Shown: piece by piece, positions 24,377 through 32,307 of the stretch | Position numbering within the stretch: position 1 is the first letter of the stretch | Layout of the letters: the number at the start of each line of letters is the position of its first letter | Assembly (NCBI RefSeq): GCF_004151245.1 | Contig: NZ_JUIW01000008.1 | Coordinates: forward strand, 62,001-126,000 | DNA from: Flavobacterium beibuense | GTDB lineage: Bacteria > Bacteroidota > Bacteroidia > Flavobacteriales > Flavobacteriaceae | Direction of reading: 5' to 3' | Length of the DNA stretch: 64,000 bases | Notes under the pieces: generated by a model | What the model was told of the DNA's origin: nothing | The model's database searches: none | The model's input: only the letters and a program-made list of their open reading frames with translations | Translations under genes and position numbers: made by a program

Positions 24377-27300
24377 ATGAAAAGATATATTTTTAAAAGT
24401 CTGATAATGTTATTGCCGATTGCTGCAATGGCACAGACACCAACCGAGAATTATATAAGAACAACTGTTTTCAGAAATGAAATAGGAGAGTCAGGACTTC
24501 AATATGCCCCTCAGGACTATAAGCATGAGACCGTTACGTATTATGATGGTTTAGGGCGTCCGAAACAGATTATAAATGTAGCAAAAGGTGATCAGGGACA
24601 AGATATAATAACGCCAGTGGTTTATGATGAGTATGGGCGTACAGTGCTTCAGTATCTTCCTTATGCCGATCCTCATCAGTTAATGCCATCATTAGATTAT
24701 AGGGATAATGAAACTCTTATCAATACATTAACCAGTTATTATACGAGTCGTTACAGTTTTCAGATGTCTTCATCAGATCCTAACCCATATAGCAGGACAT
24801 TCTATGAGAACTCACCCTTAGGGAGGGTTATCAAGCAGGCAGCTCCCGGTGCCCCATGGAAGGGTGTTGGAGGGAGTAACCAGGATCATACAATTAAATA
24901 CGATTATCAGCTAAACAGTTCAACAGCTACAGCCGATAGGGTAAAAAAATTCAGTGTCAGTTTTCCAAAAATTAGTTTGGGAAGCCCTGAAGACACTCAA
25001 CTTAATTATAAAGGTTATTATTCTGCTAATGAACTATACAGGACCATCACTAAGGATGAAAACTGGACAACAAGTGATGGGAGGGATAAGACCACTGAGG
25101 AGTTTAAGGATAAAGAAGGAAAGGTGGTTTTGAAGAGAGCATTCAATAATGGGCAGCCACATGACACCTACTATGTTTATGACAGGTATTCTAATCTTAC
25201 TTATGTTATACCGCCCCTGGCATCGGACAATATACTTACTTCTTTTATAGGGCTTGAGTTTCAGGGAGTCAATCTGCCCTGGACTAGTATAGCGCTTGTT
25301 AATAAGAGCCTTGCAGACGAGTATGAAAGGGAGCTTGCTGAATATGATAACTCCGAAATATTAGGTATTGACCTGCTTGATAAATACGGGGGGCAGGGAG
25401 GATTTTCTTTTTCACCGGATGCCAACGGCTCGTTGATAATGACCCTTAGTATGACTACCACGGTTCCAATGAGGCTGCGTACAGGTGAGATTTACGACCT
25501 GAGTGCAATAGGAAATTTTCCTGATAAGGAAATGGGAAAGATTCAGGGAACTGACTTTGAGTACTATTTTTCCATTAACAGGAATCAACTTGTAATTGAT
25601 GGTTATGGCGAGGTGCCTTCCCAATATTTAAATACGACCCTTAGCGGAGAACCTTTGGAGTATAGTAAGAATTATCCGTGGACGTCCGTTTGTAACGTGA
25701 GCGAGCAGGTAAAACGTGATTACGAGAATAATATAGCCTATTTGGATAATAATGAAATTTTAACGACCTATACCTCTAATCCCTATGGAGCGATTGGAGG
25801 CGTTTCAATCAGTATCGAGGAAGATGACAACTTTTTGTTGTCGGTTGATATAGATTCGGATGTTGATTTTGACCTTAAAAACGGAATGGTGATTCCTTTG
25901 GAAATATACAGGTCATTACCAGATGCACTTCTGGGGTCGGTACAAGGTAATGGGTACCAGTATGAATTTAGTTTGAAGGGTAATAGCCTTTATATTTATG
26001 GCTCGGGCTTTACCAGGCATCTTGGTTTTACAAGGAGTGGAGTTATAGGTACAAAACAAACAGTAAGACAGCAGTCATTAGATGGGCTGTGTTATATTTA
26101 TCACTATGATGGAAGGAACAGGGTGGTAGAGAAAAAAATACCGGGTAAAGGCTGGGAGGATATAATATATAATAAGCTTGACAGGGTTGTATTGACTCAG
26201 GATGAGAACTTACGCTCTAAAAACCAGTGGTTGTTTACTAAATATGATGCTTTTGGCAGGATAGTTTACACCGGGGAATGGGTTAGTTATAATGACAGGG
26301 CCTCTCTGCAGGTAGCAGTTGATGATCATACAGGTCCATTGTGGGAAGAAAGGACCAAGAATGTGAATTTTTATGATGGGCCGCAAGGTGTCTATTATAC
26401 AGATGATGCTTATCCCAATCAAAACCAAATATTACACACTATTCATTATTATGACGATTATAGTTTTGATATCGTAGTAAATCAGATACCACAAACGGAT
26501 ATTTATAATGAGCCACTTAGTTTTAATTTAAAAGGTTTGGCAACCGGCAACAAAATAAGAGCTTTGGGTACTGATTACTGGACCACAAACCTTACAGGAT
26601 ATAATAATAAAGCGGCTGTTATCTGGTCGTATACCAATAACCAATTCCTTAACTCTGCTACAACTGTAAACAATGATGTAGATTTTCAGGGACTTGTATG
26701 GCAGTCAAAGACTACCCATGAAAAGTCTGGCAAACCTTCCCTTTCAATCTATAACACCTTTGATTATGATGAAGCTGACAGGTTAGAAGCACAGCATCAG
26801 GCTTTGACACCAATTATAGGTGCAGGAGCGGGTTCCTACTCCCATTATTTGTTTAAAAACATTTATGATGAATATGGGCAGTTAATGGAAAAACACGTTG
26901 GCGGTCGCTCTACGCTACCAGAAAGATTACAGGAAATCGACTATATCTATAATATTAGAGGATGGTTAATGGGAATAAATCTTGGAGGGTCTGTTGCCAA
27001 TCAAAAGCTATTTGCTCTTAGATTGGATTATGAGGGGCCTGAATATGTGGGGACGCCTTTATATAATGGAAATATATCAAAAGTTACATGGCAGACAAAT
27101 AATACATCCACATCTCAAAGATCCTATCTTTTAGAATATGATGATTTAAACCGATTAACTAATGCAAGCTTTTACCCTCCTAACGCCTTGGCTTATCAAG
27201 GTAACCCTTCTTATAAGGAGAATTATACTGAAGGTAATATTCAGTATGACAAAAACGGGAATATATTAAAATTGGATCGTTACGGACTGAATGAAGCGGC

Positions 27301-28729
27301 AAATACCATGACTAAAATTGACCAGCTGAGTTATATTTATGGCGCTTTTAGTAATAAATTAAATAAAGTTAGCGATGATGCGGTAGACACTTCAGGTTTT
27401 ATTGATGGCGTAAATACCGGTAATGATTATGCTTATGACGGAAATGGCAATCTTATCATGGATATGAACAAGGGGATAAGTTCAGGGAACATAGCATATA
27501 ACCATCTCAATCTGCCAACAAGAATTAGTAACAGCAATGGCTTTGTGGAATATGTTTATGATGCTACGGGAACCAAACTACAGAAAAAAGTTTATGAGAA
27601 CAGTGCGGTTACTTATACTTACTACGATACGGGCTTTGTATATAAGAAGGAAACATCAGGGAATGAGTACCTGGAATTTTTTCCACACCCGGAAGGATAT
27701 GTAAAACCTATAATTAAAGACAACTACAATCCGGATAATTTTGATTATATTTACCAATATAAGGATCATTTGGGTAATGTAAGATTAACATATAACGACC
27801 AAGATAATAATGGTTGGGCGGATGTAATTGAGGAGAGTAATTATTATCCTTTCGGCTTAAAGCATAAAGGTTATAATACAAATGTTACTTCAACCAATTT
27901 AGGTCAAAAGTATAAGTACAACGGTAAGGAGCTGCAAGACGAGCTGGGGCTTAACTTATACGACTATGGTGCAAGGAATTATGACCCTGCACTGGGTAGA
28001 TGGATGAATATTGATCCGTTGGCTGAAAATAGCAGAAGATGGTCGCCTTATAATTATGCTTATAATAATCCTATTCGATTTATTGACCCTGATGGAATGC
28101 AAAGTGAAGATATAGTAATTACGGGTAATAAAAAACAAGAAACTTTGGATCAGCTTCGTAAAGGTTCTGATTTAATATATTCTATGGATTCTAATGGGAA
28201 AGTTACGGCTACTCAAGATCCAAATAAAACATTAACAAAAGCAGATGCTGAAATATTAGCTGCTACAACGGATTCCAGTTATACAGTTAGTCTAAATTCA
28301 ACTGATGGTTATACCTCTACTGATGGTTCTGGAGCACTATTAACTAGTCTTGGAAGTTTTGATGGTAGCGTAATAAATGCAGATGGAACAGCAACTGCCA
28401 ATCAGACTATTAATCCGGACTTCGGTGCGCGAGTAGATAATCATGTTGGAAGACAAGAGGGAGTTGGCGTTGTACACGAGACTTTAGAAGCAATTCAAGA
28501 AGCAAAAAGAGCTGTTGCAACAGGAACGGGTACTGATGTGAATTCTAGAGCACCGAAGGATGTTGCTGCTAGGAAAGCAAATTACAATGCAGCACATAAT
28601 CAGGCAAGAGCTTTGGATCCACGCCATACAGATAATTATAACACTTTTGAAGTTAAGGAAACACGTGGTTATGTTCGTTATATTGAAAATAGCAAACGTC
28701 AACGTATGGTTTTATATATTGATAAATAA
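24377..28729 (+). CDS. RHS core protein with C-terminal candidate toxin
   Basis: The protein has 1450 residues. A signal peptide is followed by the DUF6443-type start (ETVTYYDGLGRPKQIINVAKG) and YD repeats. The RHS-associated core ends at about residues 1120-1238 (QYKDHLGNVRLTY, KYNGKELQDELGLNLYDYGARNYDPALGRW, FIDPDGM). After the DPDGM cut point comes a ~210-residue variable tip. It contains GVGVVHETLEAIQEAKRA and a later AHNQARALDPRH, a pattern that resembles zincin-like (HExxE...H) tips of other RHS proteins; this is inference. Residues about 293-565 are an unusual insertion of two similar units. Intact and in frame throughout. Confidence 0.88.
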   Translation: MKRYIFKSLIMLLPIAAMAQTPTENYIRTTVFRNEIGESGLQYAPQDYKHETVTYYDGLGRPKQIINVAKGDQGQDIITPVVYDEYGRTVLQYLPYADPHQLMPSLDYRDNETLINTLTSYYTSRYSFQMSSSDPNPYSRTFYENSPLGRVIKQAAPGAPWKGVGGSNQDHTIKYDYQLNSSTATADRVKKFSVSFPKISLGSPEDTQLNYKGYYSANELYRTITKDENWTTSDGRDKTTEEFKDKEGKVVLKRAFNNGQPHDTYYVYDRYSNLTYVIPPLASDNILTSFIGLEFQGVNLPWTSIALVNKSLADEYERELAEYDNSEILGIDLLDKYGGQGGFSFSPDANGSLIMTLSMTTTVPMRLRTGEIYDLSAIGNFPDKEMGKIQGTDFEYYFSINRNQLVIDGYGEVPSQYLNTTLSGEPLEYSKNYPWTSVCNVSEQVKRDYENNIAYLDNNEILTTYTSNPYGAIGGVSISIEEDDNFLLSVDIDSDVDFDLKNGMVIPLEIYRSLPDALLGSVQGNGYQYEFSLKGNSLYIYGSGFTRHLGFTRSGVIGTKQTVRQQSLDGLCYIYHYDGRNRVVEKKIPGKGWEDIIYNKLDRVVLTQDENLRSKNQWLFTKYDAFGRIVYTGEWVSYNDRASLQVAVDDHTGPLWEERTKNVNFYDGPQGVYYTDDAYPNQNQILHTIHYYDDYSFDIVVNQIPQTDIYNEPLSFNLKGLATGNKIRALGTDYWTTNLTGYNNKAAVIWSYTNNQFLNSATTVNNDVDFQGLVWQSKTTHEKSGKPSLSIYNTFDYDEADRLEAQHQALTPIIGAGAGSYSHYLFKNIYDEYGQLMEKHVGGRSTLPERLQEIDYIYNIRGWLMGINLGGSVANQKLFALRLDYEGPEYVGTPLYNGNISKVTWQTNNTSTSQRSYLLEYDDLNRLTNASFYPPNALAYQGNPSYKENYTEGNIQYDKNGNILKLDRYGLNEAANTMTKIDQLSYIYGAFSNKLNKVSDDAVDTSGFIDGVNTGNDYAYDGNGNLIMDMNKGISSGNIAYNHLNLPTRISNSNGFVEYVYDATGTKLQKKVYENSAVTYTYYDTGFVYKKETSGNEYLEFFPHPEGYVKPIIKDNYNPDNFDYIYQYKDHLGNVRLTYNDQDNNGWADVIEESNYYPFGLKHKGYNTNVTSTNLGQKYKYNGKELQDELGLNLYDYGARNYDPALGRWMNIDPLAENSRRWSPYNYAYNNPIRFIDPDGMQSEDIVITGNKKQETLDQLRKGSDLIYSMDSNGKVTATQDPNKTLTKADAEILAATTDSSYTVSLNSTDGYTSTDGSGALLTSLGSFDGSVINADGTATANQTINPDFGARVDNHVGRQEGVGVVHETLEAIQEAKRAVATGTGTDVNSRAPKDVAARKANYNAAHNQARALDPRHTDNYNTFEVKETRGYVRYIENSKRQRMVLYIDK

Positions 28730-28735
28730 TATTAT

Positions 28736-29137
28736 ATGAAGAGAGTCATAAATTTACTGCTACTAATAACACTAGTATATTCTTGCGGTAGTACGCAAAA
28801 TGATAGGGGAAAGAATATCTATAAAGTAACTAAAATTAACTATTTGGATGATGATACTCCGATAGTATACATTGAAAAAGATTCTTTAAAAGCGATTATT
28901 ATTGAGGGAAATTCCGCGCTTGATAAGAAAGGTGCTGCTAAAATTCAGATTGGTAAGTTTTATCATTTTGATTTAAAACCTATCGAAAGGAATTACCGTG
29001 GTCGCAATGATGATTTTAGAATCCAATCTAAAAGCGGAAAAGAATTTATAATATGGACTAAAGATGATGGTTTTCCTTTATTACTTTATAAAGCAAATAA
29101 TCTTTCAGGAGTTTGGATTAAGGAACAGGATAAATAG
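28736..29137 (+). CDS. Small lipoprotein, candidate immunity to the RHS tip
   Basis: The protein has 133 residues with a lipoprotein signal (LLLLITLVYSCGST, Cys17). The mature part is beta-rich. It begins 6 nt after the RHS gene stop, the usual place of the cognate immunity gene. The export signal fits neutralising a toxin that acts in the periplasm or at the outer membrane. No family recognised; the immunity role is inferred only from position and size. Confidence 0.65.
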   Translation: MKRVINLLLLITLVYSCGSTQNDRGKNIYKVTKINYLDDDTPIVYIEKDSLKAIIIEGNSALDKKGAAKIQIGKFYHFDLKPIERNYRGRNDDFRIQSKSGKEFIIWTKDDGFPLLLYKANNLSGVWIKEQDK

Positions 29138-29301
29138 AATTCTGTAATATTAATAATACTATACAAACAAAATGGTTTAATGTACCAGTTTAAATTTAAA
29201 GGAAATACAGTTTTTGATAGTCTCCAAATATATTGTTTCAGTTATTTTCAGAGATTGACTCTTTCTTTTTACACTGCGATGAAATTTTTGATTTATATCA
29301 T

Positions 29302-29326
29302 AAAGCAACCTTCGGGTTGCTTTATT
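29302..29326. terminator. GCAACC hairpin, copy C (end of rhs module)
   Basis: AAAGCAACC-TTCG-GGTTGCTTT, a 9-bp stem with a UUCG tetraloop, followed by ATTAGTTTT. It lies 165 nt after the lipoprotein stop and belongs to the same family as the hairpins at 9015 and 41560. Confidence 0.8.
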
Positions 29327-30030
29327 AGTTTTGGTGGTAGCTTGAAATTTCTTTGAAACTATTTCTCCCATTTTTTATGGTTGCGACATGCCGATGCACA
29401 GTTTTATTCAGGAGCAAAGCTATCTTCGTGCTCTTAACGGTGCGGCAAGGCCAAGGCCTTTTAGGTTTTTAAAAAAATCTCCACCCTTTCGGGTTGTATT
29501 TTTTAAAAAAAGCCATGCCTGCCCTAAACACTTCGATTTGCTGCTCCCGAAATAAAACCAGCATACTCCGGCTCTTTACACGAATAAAAAAAATGTCAAA
29601 ATGATTTGCCATAGTCGTATCCGGATGGGATGAAATAAAACAGCTCCTCCTCTCATTGCCGAATAAAATTTGGGAGGGATTTACAAACCTGTGGGAGCTG
29701 CCAAGCAAAGCGGTGTACAACAAAATTTCTTCAAAGTTGGCACGGGCTACCTGTTTATTTCTGTGCAGGCTGCCCACGTTTAAACCTGTGCGCTGTTATA
29801 CTTTTACAAGCAATTTGCATCGCGGGCAGCCTACAGGGCTGCCATCAAGTCCCATTTTTTATACACAGACAAGCCAATTCATTAAGCCTTTAGGAAAACA
29901 GAAATTTTCGCAGTGGCAATTGATGGCACTTTGCGGTATGTTTTGGCAATGGTGCACATTGCCCTTATTTTCACTGGTAGCCTTTACTTTGTAAAAGGCT
30001 TTTTGCCAATCTTATAATGTTTTGAAAAAA
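29327..30030. other. Left arm of mobile element, no confident gene
   Basis: GC content rises at about 29.4 kb. Two overlapping opposite-strand frames of about 100 codons exist (29469-29777 minus, 29656-29994 plus), but neither has coding-like composition or a recognisable domain, so I call no gene. An imperfect inverted repeat around 29465-29510 (CACCC-TTTC-GGGTTG between A/T runs) may be a terminator. Confidence 0.4.
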
Positions 30031-30165
30031 GCAAGCCGGAGTTGGGCAGAGCCCTACTCGCTTGCCCCTTTGCTGGCGCTACAGGGGGTTGGGGTATGCT
30101 CCGGGTATACCCATGGACTGTGGGCGCACCCACAGCGTTTATTTTGGTATACCACACGGTATACC
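30031..30165. other. Candidate origin of transfer (oriT) region
   Basis: Dense inverted repeats directly upstream of the mobilization genes: a long imperfect hairpin at 30031-30065 (arms GCAAGC...GCTTGC), the palindrome GGGTATACCC at 30103-30112, a perfect 7-bp stem CTGTGGG/CCCACAG with a 4-nt loop at 30118-30135, and two more GGTATACC palindromes at 30146 and 30158. This layout is typical of oriT and of binding sites for an accessory Mob protein. The nick site is not identified. Confidence 0.5.
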
Positions 30166-30210
30166 GGTCTTTAAAAATGGATTTTAATGTTGATTAAATG
30201 GAGACAGATT

Positions 30211-30759
30211 ATGAAACAGGCAGATACCAACAGCATCCGTTACCCGGCAGTGGTGGACGAAAAATTAAGCAAGCTGGCACAGCTTTTTAAAAGAAGTAAA
30301 AAAGAACTGTTTAGTCAGATGGTAGATTATTTCTACCGAAGCAAGAAAGACCCCGAGGACTGGGGCGACGAAGCCCTTAAAAAAGAACTTTCTTCAGGTA
30401 TCAGCCGTATCCTGTCGTTCATACGCCAGCAGGAGAAAGATTTTTTACTGCCCGTCTTTACCGATGCAGGCACATTAAAAACATCTGCCACAAGGCATAC
30501 CGAATTTTTAGAAGCCATTGCCCGGCTACTGCTGGAAGAGACCGAGAAAACCAAAGCCATGATGGAACGCAATGCGAAAGTATTGTCAGGTATTAAGTTT
30601 TTGGTATCACGGCAGGCCGATAAAGAAACCCTGAAACAGCGTTTTAGCGAACTGCTGGAATACTACATTGCCCAGCGTGAGGAAATGGGCTGGATGAAAA
30701 CCACAGTGAAAAAAGAAGAACTGGTTGAACACGTCAGGCAATCATTAAAGAACCTATAA
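30211..30759 (+). CDS. BfmA/BtgA-type mobilization accessory protein
   Basis: The protein has 182 residues from the ATG at 30211, preceded by GGAG 7 nt upstream; a longer frame opens at 30187 but starts less well. The N terminus (IRYPAVVDEKLSKLAQLFKRSKKELFSQMVDYFYR) is a ribbon-helix-helix-like DNA-binding segment, followed by a long helical region. This is the pattern of the small accessory proteins that sit before relaxases in Bacteroidota mobilizable elements. It would bind oriT and assist the relaxase, whose gene starts 3 nt downstream. Confidence 0.8.
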   Translation: MKQADTNSIRYPAVVDEKLSKLAQLFKRSKKELFSQMVDYFYRSKKDPEDWGDEALKKELSSGISRILSFIRQQEKDFLLPVFTDAGTLKTSATRHTEFLEAIARLLLEETEKTKAMMERNAKVLSGIKFLVSRQADKETLKQRFSELLEYYIAQREEMGWMKTTVKKEELVEHVRQSLKNL

Positions 30760-30762
30760 GCC

Positions 30763-31665
30763 ATGTACATCAATATAACCGATTCCGAAATAGGCAACAA
30801 CAAAGGCAGCAGCACAGCCCTTGTTACGTACCTTGAAAAGGAAAACCGCCTGCCTGAAAAAGAGCAAAAACCCGAACACTGGTTTAACGGGAGAGATAAT
30901 GCCATTACCCCGCAACAGGTGCGGGTAACCATTGATAACAATATTGCCAAGCTGGGCAGGAATGATGCAAAGTTTTATCTTATCAATATCAGCCCCAGCC
31001 AAAAGGAAATAGGATGGTTAAAACAAAATTATGGAGAGCAAGGGATGGCAGAACAGCTAAAAGCTTTTGCCCTAAAAGTCATGGATGGGTATGCAACAAA
31101 CTTTAAACGCCCAGGCATTGAAAATAACAACAGTCTCTTATGGTATGGCAAACTGGAAAACTTCCGTTATTACGGGCATAATGACCTTGAGGTAAAGCAA
31201 GGGCAGCGGCAACGTGGTGAACGGAAGGATGGGGAACAGATGCACATCCAAATCATTGTGAGCCGAAAGGATATTACAAATACTGTAAAGCTTAGCCCGA
31301 TGAACAACTCACGGGGTAGGAATGCAGAGCATTCTGCCAAGCTTGGGCAGTTTGACCGCAGGGCGTTCAAACAGTCCGGGGAAACGTTATTTGACCAGAT
31401 GTTTAGCTTTGACCGGGCATTAAAGGACACTATGGAATATGCCCTGACCATGAAAAACGGCAATGCAAAGGAAAAACAGCAACTCTATGCAAGGGAACAA
31501 CAAGAGCAAAGCCTAAATTATGAATTTGACAGCCACAAAGAACGAAGCCTTTTAGAACTGCTAAATCCCGGCAGCCTGCTGCCCGATGGCGGGCAGGTGC
31601 AGTACAACAACCCTGACGACCTGATACCCGACCCGAAAAAGAAAAAACGCGGGTATAGGAGATAA
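30763..31665 (+). CDS. Mobilization protein / relaxase (BtgB, DUF5712-like)
   Basis: The protein has 300 residues. The N half has a strong similarity pattern to the Bacteroidota mobilization proteins found beside BfmA/BtgA: ALVTYLEKENR, EHWFNGRDN, FYLINISPSQKEIG. The segment DGEQMHIQIIVSRKD carries the HIQIIVS histidine strand, and RGRNAEHSAKLGQFDRRAF follows it. The clear single HIQ strand rather than a full HUH triad makes the catalytic details uncertain. It would nick oriT and start transfer using a conjugation system supplied elsewhere, since no coupling protein or pore genes are present. A strong terminator follows. Confidence 0.78.
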   Translation: MYINITDSEIGNNKGSSTALVTYLEKENRLPEKEQKPEHWFNGRDNAITPQQVRVTIDNNIAKLGRNDAKFYLINISPSQKEIGWLKQNYGEQGMAEQLKAFALKVMDGYATNFKRPGIENNNSLLWYGKLENFRYYGHNDLEVKQGQRQRGERKDGEQMHIQIIVSRKDITNTVKLSPMNNSRGRNAEHSAKLGQFDRRAFKQSGETLFDQMFSFDRALKDTMEYALTMKNGNAKEKQQLYAREQQEQSLNYEFDSHKERSLLELLNPGSLLPDGGQVQYNNPDDLIPDPKKKKRGYRR

Positions 31666-31673
31666 GTAACCGC

Positions 31674-31720
31674 AAAAAAAAGTGGGCTGCTTTCAAAGCA
31701 GCCCACTAGTTATGGAGTAT
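31674..31720. terminator. Strong bidirectional terminator
   Basis: A 13-bp perfect inverted repeat (AGTGGGCTGCTTT / AAAGCAGCCCACT at 31681-31707) sits between the convergent relaxase and XRE genes, with A-rich sequence before and T-rich sequence after. Confidence 0.9.
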
Positions 31721-31726
31721 ATTTTT

Positions 31727-32137
31727 TTATTTGTTAAGCAGTTTTTCTAAATAGGCAACCTTATCTTTTTCTGCTTGTAACAACCTCTCATAAAGCTTTT
31801 CTTTCTCTTCAAATAAAACTACTACTTTATCCAATGGATTAAAAGTACAGCTTTGAGCTAAAGCACCAGTACTGTTGCTAAAATCATTATCGTAGATGTT
31901 ATTGAAATAGTTTATTACAGCCTCTTCAGAAAAGTTCTTAATGGCTTCCACACTTACCCCAAGGGCTTTTGCAATTTCAATCAATTTTGCTTCTTCTACG
32001 GTTTCACTATTTTCAATATTCGATATCGCCTGCTGGCTCATGCCAACAGCCTGCGCCAATGCTTCCTGCTTCATATCACGCAGTTCACGGATGCGGCTTA
32101 TCTTTCTTCCTATGTGGTTTTTTATCGGTGTGCTCAT
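31727..32137 (-). CDS. XRE-family repressor-like regulator
   Basis: The protein has 136 residues. The helix-turn-helix at about residues 10-65 reads KISRIRELRDMKQEALAQAVGMSQQAISNIENSE. A C-terminal coiled coil follows (LFEEKEKLYERLLQAEKDKVAYLEKLL), probably for dimerisation. It is divergent from the large HEPN-like gene, and the 170-nt gap has two GGTAC-type palindromes that are good operator candidates. A TACTTTTG -7 element lies 5 nt before its ATG (32142-32149 on the minus strand). Confidence 0.88.
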   Translation of the reverse strand: MSTPIKNHIGRKISRIRELRDMKQEALAQAVGMSQQAISNIENSETVEEAKLIEIAKALGVSVEAIKNFSEEAVINYFNNIYDNDFSNSTGALAQSCTFNPLDKVVVLFEEKEKLYERLLQAEKDKVAYLEKLLNK

Positions 32138-32189
32138 AATTCAAAAGTAATAATTATCCTGCCGGATTTGATTCGTTGGTAAAATACAA

Positions 32190-32234
32190 GTACCCATTGG
32201 TACGATACTGGCCGCATTAGTTCGGTACAGTACC
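32190..32234. promoter_or_regulatory. Candidate operator pair for the XRE regulator
   Basis: Two palindromes: GTACC-CATT-GGTAC at 32190-32203 and GGTAC-A-GTACC at 32224-32234, in the divergent promoter region. They share the GGTA/TACC half with the GGTATACC repeats near the candidate oriT. Confidence 0.5.
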
Positions 32235-32307
32235 ATCCGTGTGTTACTTGCTGTGTATAAGCAAAAATAAGCTTTTTCACTGATGTTTCACAACAAAATT
32301 ATGTTTT

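Noticed and set aside
29469..29777. Minus-strand open frame of 102 codons in the left arm of the element
   Set aside because: It overlaps an opposite-strand frame, has no recognisable domain, and its composition is not protein-like. It is probably chance in gene-free DNA.
29656..29994. Plus-strand open frame of 112 codons before the candidate oriT
   Set aside because: No start signal or domain. It overlaps another frame and lies in a region of hairpins, so I did not call a gene.
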